From XN24 sp964462675 (GTDB taxonomy: Bacteria > Pseudomonadota > Gammaproteobacteria > Steroidobacterales > XN24), in the NCBI GenBank assembly GCA_964462675.1, contig CAYWYS010000028.1:1-47022 (forward strand): a DNA stretch of 47,022 bases, in the 5' to 3' direction. The notes below the pieces were generated by a model that was not told where the DNA came from, did not search any database, and saw nothing but the letters and a program-made list of their open reading frames with translations. Shown one piece after another: positions 25,791 through 33,237 of this stretch (position 1 is its first letter; every line of letters begins with the position of its first letter). Both the position numbers and the translations under genes were made by a program.

Positions 25791-26759
25791 ATGCAACAGC
25801 GCCAGATCAACCTGCGGCATCTCGAAGTCATGCGGGCGATCGCCGAGACCGGCTCGATGGCGGCGGCGAGCAAGCTGCTGTTCATGACCGCCCCCGCGGT
25901 CAGCCAGCAGGTGGCACAACTGGAGCGGGTCCTCGGCGTGCCGGTGTTCGACCGCATGGGCCGCAAGCTGAAGCTGACCGTGGCCGGCGAGCGCATGCTG
26001 GCGGCGGCCACCGACGTGCACGTCCGGCTGGCCCAGCTCGGCAAGGAGATGGATGCGCTGGCGAAGCGCGACGACGGCACGCTGCACCTCGGCGTGCTGG
26101 CGACCGGCACGCACATCCTGCCGCCGCTGCTGGCCGATTTCCGGGTGCGTGCGCCGGGCATCGCGGTCCACATGACGGTCTCGTCGCGCGCGGAGCTGGT
26201 GCGCGCCCTGCTCGAGGGCGAAGTCGACCTCGCGCTGATGGGGCGCGTGCCCGGCACCGGCGGCGCGCCGGGCCAGGCGCCGGGCGGGCCGCTGACGCAC
26301 GAGCCGTTTGCCGTCAATCCGCACATCATCATCGCGTGGCCCGGCCACCCGCTCGCGGCGGCGCGCGACATCCCGCCGATCGAGCTGCGCCACGAGGCGA
26401 TCGTGCAGCGCGAGCCCGGATCCGGCACGCGCGCGATGCTGGAGAGCTTCCTCGAGATGCACCGCGTCGTGCCGCGCGAGCGCCTGACCGTCAGCGGCAA
26501 CGAGATGGCGAAGCATGCCGTGATGTCGCAGCTCGGCATCAGCCTGACCTCGATGCACACGCTTTCGCTGGAGCTCGAGGCCGGCGCGCTGGTGCGTCTC
26601 GACGTCGAGCACACGCCGATTCTCCGGACCTGGTACGTGGTGCACCACGCGGAGCGCTGGCTGCCGCCGGCCGCCGAGGCCTTTCGCGAGTACCTGCTGG
26701 ACGAGGGCGTGCGCAAGGTCGAGGCGCGGACGCGCGCGCTGCTGAACCGGCCGAAATAG
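25791..26759 (+). CDS. cbbR: LysR-type regulator CbbR
   Basis: The 322-residue protein has an N-terminal LysR helix-turn-helix (residues about 6-65: LRHLEVMRAIAETGSMAAASKLLFMTAPAVSQQ, given in part) and a C-terminal periplasmic-binding-like effector domain (about 95-300, starting LHLGVLATGTHILPPLL). It is divergent from cbbL with about 100 bp between, the classic arrangement for CbbR. It probably activates the cbb operon in response to a metabolite such as NADPH or a sugar phosphate; the specific effector is not visible. Confidence 0.93.
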   Translation: MQQRQINLRHLEVMRAIAETGSMAAASKLLFMTAPAVSQQVAQLERVLGVPVFDRMGRKLKLTVAGERMLAAATDVHVRLAQLGKEMDALAKRDDGTLHLGVLATGTHILPPLLADFRVRAPGIAVHMTVSSRAELVRALLEGEVDLALMGRVPGTGGAPGQAPGGPLTHEPFAVNPHIIIAWPGHPLAAARDIPPIELRHEAIVQREPGSGTRAMLESFLEMHRVVPRERLTVSGNEMAKHAVMSQLGISLTSMHTLSLELEAGALVRLDVEHTPILRTWYVVHHAERWLPPAAEAFREYLLDEGVRKVEARTRALLNRPK

Positions 26760-26792
26760 GCGCGGGCCAAGTGATTTTTTCTGGGCGGCTGG

Positions 26793-27641
26793 CTAGGCGG
26801 CCTTGGCGCCCGGGGCATCGGCGCCGATGCGCTTCAGGCCTGCGTGCATCATCGCGACCCGGTGATGCAAGGCGCGGGCGAGGTGCTTGCGATGCCCTTC
26901 CTCGACGGCATGCGCGACGGCGATGCGCGCCGTGAAGCCCGGCATGCAGGCGAGCCGCCAGACGTGCGGCAGCAGCGACTGCTTGCCCGACCAGGCGAGG
27001 CCGAGGCCCGGGTCGATGTCCGGATCCCAGGGCTCGTAGGCGATCGCCGCCGGCCAGACCGGGTGGCCGTCGCGCGCCGGCAGGCTCAGCAGGCCGGAAC
27101 GGAACGGCAGGATGTGCTCGCCGCGGCTGGTCGTGCCTTCCGGGAAAAACACCACGAGGTCGCCGTCCTCGAGCGCGGCCGCCATGCCGGTCAGAGTCAT
27201 GCCGGCATCGCGGCCGCCGTTGCCGCGGTTGACGAACAGGGTGCCGGCCACGCGCGACAGGAAGCCGATCAGCGGCCAGCGGGCGATCTCGCTCTTCGAG
27301 ACGAAGCGGCAGCCGGTCAGCGACATCAGCACCGGGATGTCGAGATAGCCGACGTGGTTCGTGATCAGGAAGCCGGGGCCCTGCGGGAGATCGCCGAGCA
27401 CCTCGATGCGGGCGCCCAGCACGCGGCACATGGCGCCGGCCCAGCGGCGTGTGACGCCGCGCCGGAGCGCGACGCGCCCTGCCCTGGACCACGGCCAGAG
27501 CGCCAGCAGGCCCCAGCCGGAGACGTAGACAAAAGTGACGATCAGCAGCAGCGGCAGCCGGATGACGGCCCGCAGCAATGCCACCGGCCCTACACGCACG
27601 CGGGCATAGCTGGGCTTCTCGACCGCCGATCCGTCTGTCAC
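26793..27641 (-). CDS. olsA: 1-acyl-glycerol-3-phosphate-type acyltransferase (OlsA-like)
   Basis: The protein is a PlsC-family acyltransferase with the HX4D motif in NHVGYLD, FVSKSEIARWP, LFVNRGN and FPEGTTSRG, and a hydrophobic N-terminal segment (IRLPLLLIVTFVYVSG) for membrane association. The start is uncertain. The longest frame begins with a TTG inside a REP element, so the GTG at 27641, just after it, is preferred (282 residues). It lies downstream of an OlsB-like gene on the same strand. That pairing suggests it adds the second acyl chain to lyso-ornithine lipid rather than serving phosphatidic acid synthesis; the latter remains possible. Confidence 0.8.
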   Translation of the reverse strand: MTDGSAVEKPSYARVRVGPVALLRAVIRLPLLLIVTFVYVSGWGLLALWPWSRAGRVALRRGVTRRWAGAMCRVLGARIEVLGDLPQGPGFLITNHVGYLDIPVLMSLTGCRFVSKSEIARWPLIGFLSRVAGTLFVNRGNGGRDAGMTLTGMAAALEDGDLVVFFPEGTTSRGEHILPFRSGLLSLPARDGHPVWPAAIAYEPWDPDIDPGLGLAWSGKQSLLPHVWRLACMPGFTARIAVAHAVEEGHRKHLARALHHRVAMMHAGLKRIGADAPGAKAA

Positions 27642-27657
27642 GGCCGAAATCGTGACA
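27636..27657. promoter_or_regulatory. 22-bp inverted repeat at the olsA start
   Basis: TGTCACG (27636-27642) and CGTGACA (27651-27657) are perfect 7-nt arms around 8 bases and overlap the proposed GTG start of olsA. It could be an operator or a translation-controlling hairpin. No T tract follows. Confidence 0.4.
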
Positions 27658-27687
27658 GCCGCGCTGCTTTGCCGCAAGCCGGCCGAG

Positions 27688-27725
27688 GGGGACACTGCTG
27701 TTTTGGCCAAAACAGCAGTGTCCCC
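27688..27725. repeat. 38-bp REP element, copy 7
   Basis: The arms are perfect and the core is GTTTTGGCCAAAAC, making the whole element an uninterrupted perfect palindrome. It lies in the short gap between olsB and olsA. Confidence 0.95.
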
Positions 27726-27731
27726 CTCGGC

Positions 27732-28556
27732 TCAGGCGATGCGGGGCATCGCGGGCGGCGGCAGGTCGCGGAAAAACTTCTCGCGGGTGCGTTCGTCGAG
27801 CCGCTGGAGGTCCAGCAGCACGAGGAAATCGATGGTGCCAAACTCTGCGTCCAGCGCTGGCGGTCCGCAGACCTCCGCGCCGAGGTTCAAGTAGCTCTGG
27901 AACAGCGGCGGCAATGCGTTGGGGTGAACGTTTCCAGCCAAGGACCGCCGGACGTCACAGGCCAGGCCGCGGTGCGGCGCTGCCGAATAGCGGTCACTGA
28001 CGAAACCCTCGGCCTTGAGCTGCCACCAGGCGGCCGCCGCTGCCACCGGATCCTGCCCCGGTATCGAGCAGCAGCCAAACAGGTAGCGCTTGGTATTCCA
28101 CAGGAGATAGGCAGCAAGTCCCTTCCACAGCAGGTGGATGACGCGACCGTTGCGATGCGCGGCGTGCACGCAGGCACGACCGATCTCGACGGCATCCAGC
28201 AGCAGTTCGCGCGAAAACCGTCGCAGGTCGAACTCAGCATCCGAGTAGAAGCCACCGTGACGCTCGGCCATATCTCCGGTCTGCAGGCGGTAGCTGCCGA
28301 CGATCGCGCCGCTCGGGACATGCTCGATGACGATGTGGTGGAAGAGTTCGTCCCATGGGTCGGCGTCGAGGCCGGTCTGCCAACTCGCCGCGAGGCCCTC
28401 GCCGAGTTCGCGGTTGAAAACCTCGAATCGCAGCCGTTGTACCGCCACCAGGTCCTTCGATGAACGGGCGAAGCGCAGCCGGTATGTTCCGGTGACCCGG
28501 TCCACGGGCGGCAGGCACTCCGACGACACCGGATAGTGTTCCTTCGTGGCGAACAT
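27732..28556 (-). CDS. olsB: OlsB-like ornithine N-acyltransferase (GNAT family)
   Basis: This 274-residue protein belongs to the acyl-ACP N-acyltransferase group of the GNAT fold. VQRLRFEVFNRELGEGL, the acceptor-side FYSDAEFDLRRF, EIGRACVHAAHRNGRVIHLLWKGLAAYL and RYLFGCCSIPG match the OlsB (lyso-ornithine-lipid-forming) pattern. The ATG at 28556 is preferred because the longer frame upstream runs through a REP element. Followed by an OlsA-like gene, it probably starts a two-gene ornithine-lipid pathway that replaces phospholipid under phosphate limitation in other bacteria. Substrate specificity is inferred from family and context. Confidence 0.8.
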   Translation of the reverse strand: MFATKEHYPVSSECLPPVDRVTGTYRLRFARSSKDLVAVQRLRFEVFNRELGEGLAASWQTGLDADPWDELFHHIVIEHVPSGAIVGSYRLQTGDMAERHGGFYSDAEFDLRRFSRELLLDAVEIGRACVHAAHRNGRVIHLLWKGLAAYLLWNTKRYLFGCCSIPGQDPVAAAAAWWQLKAEGFVSDRYSAAPHRGLACDVRRSLAGNVHPNALPPLFQSYLNLGAEVCGPPALDAEFGTIDFLVLLDLQRLDERTREKFFRDLPPPAMPRIA

Positions 28557-28641
28557 GGCATTCCCCGAGCCTGGATTTGCCGCGCAAGGTAAGGCGCGAT
28601 CGTGACGCGCCAGTGACGGGTACGTTGCTGTTGCTTGCGAG

Positions 28642-28679
28642 GGGGACACTGCTAGAACGGCGCTTTTGGCAGTGTCCCC
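28642..28679. repeat. 38-bp REP element, copy 8 (left of the RAYT gene)
   Basis: The left arm is perfect and the right arm has one change (GGCAGTGTCCCC). It lies about 90 bases upstream of the RAYT start and, with copy 9, brackets that gene. Confidence 0.93.
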
Positions 28680-28771
28680 CTCGGCGCGACGCCGAAGTGT
28701 CGCCATTTCCGAGGAATCGCTGGCGTTTCGGGGGATCGGCTTCAGAGGGTCCGGCAGGCAGACTGCCGGTC

Positions 28772-29404
28772 ATGGCCAGGATCCCGCGGTCTTTGCAGGT
28801 CGGCTACTGCTTCCACGCGATCAACCGCGGCAACCGGCGCGCGGTCATCTTCCATCAGCCGCGTGACTACCGCGCTTTCCTTGGCATCCTCAGCGAAGCC
28901 CAGGAGCGCATCGACATGCCGCTGCTCGCTGCCTGCCTGATGCCGAATCATTTTCACTTCGTCGTGCGACCTGGGGCGCCCGGGGAGCTCAGCCGCTGGA
29001 TGCACTGGGTGCTGACCACGCATGTCGCCCGCTACCGCAAGGCCCATGGAACGGAAGGGCGCATCTGGCAGGGCCGCTACAAGTCGTTCCCGATCCAGAA
29101 TGACGGGCACCTGCTGGCGGTCATGCGCTACGTCGAGAGAAACGCCCTGCGTGCCGGGCTGGTGCAGCGCGCCGAGTACTGGCCCTGGGGCAGCCTGCAC
29201 TGGCGCAATACCGGCCAGCCGGGAATCGCGCTGAGCGATCCGCCCTCGGGTTTGCCAGGGGACTGGGTCCGCTGGGTCAATGAAGCCCAGACGACCGCAG
29301 AACTGGAAGCCATGAGGAAGTGCGTCAACAGCCAACGGCCCTTTGGCGATGTCCATTGGCTCGCGAACAACGTTTCGCAGGGGGACACTGCTGATCCTGC
29401 GTGA
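28772..29404 (+). CDS. REP-associated tyrosine transposase (RAYT)
   Basis: The 210-residue protein is a Y1 HUH transposase of the RAYT/IS200-like group. It has CFHAINRGNRRAVIF near the N-terminus, the HUH motif in MPNHFHFVV, RIWQGRYKSFPI and the tyrosine segment MRYVERNALRAGLV. The ATG at 28772 starts the conserved region. The reading frame ends inside the right-hand REP element, whose sequence supplies the last residues (GDTADPA) and the stop. RAYTs are thought to spread REP palindromes. The presence of REP copies on both sides and many more within 20 kb suggests this enzyme is, or recently was, active on this family. Confidence 0.93.
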   Translation: MARIPRSLQVGYCFHAINRGNRRAVIFHQPRDYRAFLGILSEAQERIDMPLLAACLMPNHFHFVVRPGAPGELSRWMHWVLTTHVARYRKAHGTEGRIWQGRYKSFPIQNDGHLLAVMRYVERNALRAGLVQRAEYWPWGSLHWRNTGQPGIALSDPPSGLPGDWVRWVNEAQTTAELEAMRKCVNSQRPFGDVHWLANNVSQGDTADPA

Positions 29405-29418
29405 ACAGCAGTGTCCCC
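29381..29418. repeat. 38-bp REP element, copy 9 (right of the RAYT gene)
   Basis: The arms are GGGGACACTGCT and AGCAGTGTCCCC with the core GATCCTGCGTGAAC. It contains the stop codon of the RAYT gene. Confidence 0.95.
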
Positions 29419-29424
29419 CTGGAA

Positions 29425-29643
29425 TCAGGCCGAAGACGCAGCGCGGCCCTCGCGCTGGCTCCGCCGATGCGGAGGCTCGCTGAACAGCGCCGCTGACTCG
29501 AAGGCCGGGCGCATCGGCACCAGTTCGACGCGCCCGCCATGCCGCATGACGCGAAGCAGCTGGCCCGGCTCGAGACCGAGCGCGTCCCGGATGTGCTTGG
29601 GCAACCGAACCTTGAAACCCGGGGAAATGACTACCGTATCCAT
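29425..29643 (-). CDS. AbrB/SpoVT-type DNA-binding protein, possible orphan antitoxin
   Basis: The 72-residue protein has a swapped-hairpin AbrB pattern (VVISPGFKVRLPKHIRDALGLEPGQLLRVM) and a short basic tail. The ATG at 29643 begins exactly at the domain; the longer frame upstream crosses a REP. No PIN or other toxin gene is adjacent: a transposase lies on one side and a phosphohexomutase on the other. It may be a remnant of a toxin-antitoxin pair or a free-standing regulator. Confidence 0.75.
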   Translation of the reverse strand: MDTVVISPGFKVRLPKHIRDALGLEPGQLLRVMRHGGRVELVPMRPAFESAALFSEPPHRRSQREGRAASSA

Positions 29644-29746
29644 GATGAGCACCTCGCAAAGCGTGAACGGAAGCGAGGAGTCAGTCTGCCCGGGCCGCGC
29701 TCGCAGAAAGATGTGCCAAATCGGGCCAATGCGTCCAGAAATGCAG

Positions 29747-29784
29747 GGGGACACTGCTAAATCGGCCGAAACAGCAGTGTCCCC
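29747..29784. repeat. 38-bp REP element, copy 10
   Basis: Perfect arms surround the core AAATCGGCCGAAAC. It lies six bases from the end of the phosphohexomutase gene, in the gap before the AbrB-like gene. Confidence 0.95.
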
Positions 29785-29790
29785 CTCCTC

Positions 29791-31137
29791 TCAGCCGTCA
29801 AGCAGCGCCAGCAGCTCGGCCGTCTTCGCCTCCATCAGCGCCTGGTCGCCGCGGCTCTCGACATTCAGCCGAACCAGCGGCTCGGTGTTCGAGGCGCGCA
29901 GGTTGAAACGCCAGTCGGAAAACTCCATCGACAGCCCGTCGGTGTGATCAACCGCCAAGGCCGCCTCCCGGTAACGCGATTCCACCGCGGCAAGGACTCC
30001 CGGCGGGTCGGCCAGCGAGCGATTGATCTCGCCGGACGCCGGAAACGCCGCCATGCGCTCCTCGACCAGCGCCGACAGCGGCCGCCCGGCGCGCGACACC
30101 AGCTCGGCGACGAGCAGCCACGGGATCATGCCGGAATCGCAATACGCGAAGTCGCGGAAGTAATGATGCGCGCTCATCTCACCGCCGTAGACAGCGTCCT
30201 CGAGGCGCATGCGCTCCTTGATGAAGGCATGCCCCGTCTTCGACATCACCGGCACGCCGCCGCCCCGCGTAACGATGTCCACCGTGTTCCACGTCAGCCG
30301 CGGGTCGTGCACGATCCTCGCGCCCGGGTGCTTCAACAGGAACGCCGCGGCGAGCAGCCCGACGATGTAGTAGCCCTCGATGAACCGCCCGGTCTCGTCG
30401 AACAGGAAGCAGCGATCGTAGTCGCCGTCCCAGGCGATGCCGAAATCCGCGCCATGCCGCACGACGGCCTCGGCCGTGACCGCGCGATGCTCCGGCAGCA
30501 ACGGGTTCGGCACGCCATCTGGAAAGCGCCCGTCGGGCTCGTGCTGCAGCCGGACGAACTCGAACGGCAGGTGCTGCGCGAGGCGGTCGATGACGAGTCC
30601 CGCGCCGCCGTTACCGGCGTTGACGACGAGCTTCAAGGGCTTCAGCGCCGCCGTCTCGACATAGCCCAGCAGGTGCCCGCCATAGGCGTCGTGCACGTCC
30701 ACGGCACGCCGCGTCCCGCGCCGCCCGGCAAGCTCGAAGCCGCCGCGCGCGACCAGTGCCTCGATGTCCTTGAGCCCGGAATCTCCACTGATCGGCCGCG
30801 AACCCTCGCGCACGAACTTCATGCCGTTCCAGTCCGGCGGGTTGTGGCTCGCCGTAACCATGATGCCGCCGTCCACACCGAGGTGGCTGGTGGCGAAATA
30901 GACCATCTCGGTGCCGCACAGTCCGATGTCGAGCACCTCGACACCGGCCTCCATCAATCCCTCGGCCAGCGCGCTCGCGAGCTCCGGCGACGACAGGCGC
31001 ACGTCATAGCCGATGACGACCGTCCGCGGGCCGATCACTGCCGCGTAGGCGTGGCCGATCTGCCGGGCGATCCCGGGGTTGAGGTCGTCGGGCAGCCGCC
31101 CGCGAACGTCGTAGGCCTTGAAACAGTGCAGCGTCAT
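29791..31137 (-). CDS. phosphomannomutase/phosphoglucomutase
   Basis: The 448-residue alpha-phosphohexomutase (AlgC/ManB type) interconverts hexose 6- and 1-phosphates, feeding GDP-mannose or UDP-glucose synthesis. Seen are the N-terminal FKAYDVRG, the phosphoserine loop TASHNPPDWNGMKF, the metal site DGDYDRCF, the specificity loop GGEMSAHHYF and the C-terminal phosphate-binding RASNTEPLVR. The ATG at 31137 is used because GGAG lies just upstream and overlaps an earlier ATG. The linked manC at 35972 and ugd at 38189 suggest a role in exopolysaccharide or O-antigen sugar supply. Confidence 0.93.
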   Translation of the reverse strand: MTLHCFKAYDVRGRLPDDLNPGIARQIGHAYAAVIGPRTVVIGYDVRLSSPELASALAEGLMEAGVEVLDIGLCGTEMVYFATSHLGVDGGIMVTASHNPPDWNGMKFVREGSRPISGDSGLKDIEALVARGGFELAGRRGTRRAVDVHDAYGGHLLGYVETAALKPLKLVVNAGNGGAGLVIDRLAQHLPFEFVRLQHEPDGRFPDGVPNPLLPEHRAVTAEAVVRHGADFGIAWDGDYDRCFLFDETGRFIEGYYIVGLLAAAFLLKHPGARIVHDPRLTWNTVDIVTRGGGVPVMSKTGHAFIKERMRLEDAVYGGEMSAHHYFRDFAYCDSGMIPWLLVAELVSRAGRPLSALVEERMAAFPASGEINRSLADPPGVLAAVESRYREAALAVDHTDGLSMEFSDWRFNLRASNTEPLVRLNVESRGDQALMEAKTAELLALLDG

Positions 31138-31158
31138 CCTGGGCTCCATCGTGGCGGG

Positions 31159-31196
31159 GGGGACACTGCTAAAAGGGCCTGTAGAGCAGTGTCCCC
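31159..31196. repeat. 38-bp REP element, copy 11
   Basis: Arms are GGGGACACTGCT and AGCAGTGTCCCC with core AAAAGGGCCTGTAG. The stop codon of the CadC-like regulator directly abuts its end. Confidence 0.95.
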
Positions 31197-32951
31197 CTAT
31201 CCTACATCGGCTTGAAGCGCTGCCCAGCGGAGATCGTCCCGCAACGGCCGCGGGAACGGCGAAACATGCGTCAGCCGAGGCCACATCACCAGAGCCGTCG
31301 GCCCGTCCCGCTCAAACCGGGCGTGCGATTCGGCCAGCCAGGCAAAGGCCGCGTCCGGCTCGCCCCGGTGCGCATGCAGCGCGGCCAGCGCAATCGCAGC
31401 CAGGCTGCTACCGTCGGTCTCGAGACGGGCCGCTACGGCCCCGGCCTCGTCGACCTGCGCCAAGGCGAGGCACAGGTCGTACTCGATGCCGGGTGCAGCC
31501 GACACCAGCTGTGCCAATGCTTCCTCATATCGCTCCTCGAGCACCAGTACTTGCGCGAGGTAAACATCGATCTCCCACGCGCGCGCAACGCCGAGTTCCC
31601 GTACCGCCATGAATTCCTTGCGCGCATCCTGGTAGCGCCCGGCGCCCATCAGTAAATTCGCGCGGTTGAAGCGGCTGACACGCGACAAGGGATCGATCGC
31701 GATGATGCGATCCGAGAGTGCGACGGCTTCCTCAACCTCCCCACGCCCGAGTGCGGCCCCGGCACGCAGCCCCAGCAGAAGCACGTTGTCCGGGTCCAGC
31801 GATTGCGCAATGCGGATGTGTTCCGCCGCCTTGTCGCGCTCGCCTGCTTTTCTGTAGACCGGTAGCACCCGCAAGTGTGCCTCGGGCAACGCTGGATCGA
31901 GCTGCAGCGCGGCCTCGAACTGCTCACGCGCGCGGTCGAGGTCACCGGGGTCCCGGCGGTTGAACAGGAAGCGGGCGCGCAGAAAGTGGTCGTATGCGCC
32001 CGGATCGCGCGGCCGCCCGCGTGCCGGCGCTGTCCTCGCAAGCAACTCCTGCTTGAGCACTGACGCGACCGCGGCGGCGATCTCGCTCTGCACGTCGATC
32101 AGGTCGCCGAGCTCGCGGTCGTAACTTTGCGACCAGCGATGCACGCTGTCGTCCGTGCCGATGAGCTGCGCCGTGACGCGGACCCGGTTGCCCGACTTGC
32201 GGACACTGCCTTCGAGCACGTACATCACGCCGAGCTTCGCCGCGATCGTCGCGATGTCCGCGGGCTGGTCCTTGAACGAAAAGGACGAAGTCCGCGCGAT
32301 GACCTTCAGCGTCGGTACCTGAGCCAGCAGGTTCAGGATCTCCTCGGCAAGGCCATCGCCGAAGTATTCCTGGTTCTGCTCGGCGCTCATGTCGACGAAG
32401 GGGAGGACTGCGATGGAACCCGGCTCAGGCTGCCCGGCAATTGCGTGCGGCGCGGGCACGGCGCCATCGCGCTCGCTGAGCAGCCACGCTGCGGATGCCA
32501 TCGCTACGATCACCCCGGCCACCATCGCGATTGCGACCGCAGGCAATCTCCCCCGCCCCAGCGAGCTGCGCATCGCCGTCGCCACCTCGCCGCCCGGGCC
32601 GTTGCCCGGCGGCGGGTGGTCGAGCTCGCCCCGCGGGGTGTCGTCAAGGTTGTGCCGCGACACCGGCACGTCGAGCAGGTAACCGCGGCGCGGCACCGTG
32701 CGCACGATCCGCCGCGCATTGTCGCCAAGGGCCCGCCGGATTTCGACCAGGCATTGCGTCAGCGAATCGTCGGTGACGGCCGCATGGCCCCACACCGCGT
32801 TCAGGAGTTCTTCCCGGCCCACCAGCCGGCCGGGATGACGCACCAGGTGACGCAGCAACTCGTAACTCTTCGGCCGCAGCTTGATCTCGCCATCCGGACC
32901 GAGCAACGCCCCGCGCTCGGGGTCGGCGCGAAACGGTCGAAAGCATACCAA
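31197..32951 (-). CDS. CadC-like winged-helix / TolB-like / TPR membrane regulator
   Basis: The protein (about 584 residues) starts with a winged helix (LRPKSYELLRHLVRHPGRLVG to VPRRGYLLDV). A membrane helix follows near residues 140-160 (AVAIAMVAGVIVAMASAAWLL), then the TolB-N/adenylate-cyclase-associated segment SIAVLPFVDMSAEQNQEYFGDGLAEEI (in part) and TPR repeats. Such ToxR/CadC-type proteins control genes directly from the membrane. The start is unclear. The frame opens at TTG 32951, but conserved sequence seems to extend upstream without a start codon, while an ATG at 32977 lies in another frame. A one-base change near the start is possible. It faces away from the ScyD-like gene. Confidence 0.8.
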   Translation of the reverse strand: MVCFRPFRADPERGALLGPDGEIKLRPKSYELLRHLVRHPGRLVGREELLNAVWGHAAVTDDSLTQCLVEIRRALGDNARRIVRTVPRRGYLLDVPVSRHNLDDTPRGELDHPPPGNGPGGEVATAMRSSLGRGRLPAVAIAMVAGVIVAMASAAWLLSERDGAVPAPHAIAGQPEPGSIAVLPFVDMSAEQNQEYFGDGLAEEILNLLAQVPTLKVIARTSSFSFKDQPADIATIAAKLGVMYVLEGSVRKSGNRVRVTAQLIGTDDSVHRWSQSYDRELGDLIDVQSEIAAAVASVLKQELLARTAPARGRPRDPGAYDHFLRARFLFNRRDPGDLDRAREQFEAALQLDPALPEAHLRVLPVYRKAGERDKAAEHIRIAQSLDPDNVLLLGLRAGAALGRGEVEEAVALSDRIIAIDPLSRVSRFNRANLLMGAGRYQDARKEFMAVRELGVARAWEIDVYLAQVLVLEERYEEALAQLVSAAPGIEYDLCLALAQVDEAGAVAARLETDGSSLAAIALAALHAHRGEPDAAFAWLAESHARFERDGPTALVMWPRLTHVSPFPRPLRDDLRWAALQADVG

Positions 32952-32977
32952 TCGCCAGGTTCGTTGCTGTCGCTCAT

Positions 32978-33237
32978 CCGTGGGCCGCCCGGATGGGGAA
33001 AAAAAACGGCAAGGCTTCGTACTTATATAGCCGAATCTTCGTGGTTTTCTCGGTACTGCCGCCCAGCAATGCGCCTCTGTTCGGCCGGCGCACGCCGGTT
33101 GCGGACAACGTCACGGGTTGCCTGGGGCGTCCTCGCTGCAATCCGCGCATGTCGAAAAAGTAAAGCAATAATTATTTCAATAACAATAAATTAAGGTAAT
33201 TTATTAATGTAAAAAATAGTTCCAGGAGGAGTGCATT
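32978..33237. promoter_or_regulatory. A/T-rich divergent promoter region
   Basis: Positions about 33155-33222 are almost entirely A and T, a sharp contrast with the GC-rich surroundings. AGGAGGAG lies just before the ATG at 33238. The region serves the ScyD-like gene and probably the divergent CadC-like regulator. An exact promoter could not be fixed because many -10-like hexamers fit. Confidence 0.55.

Noticed and set aside
29425..29643. AbrB-like gene as half of a complete toxin-antitoxin pair
   Set aside because: No PIN, MazF-like or other toxin frame is adjacent on either side.
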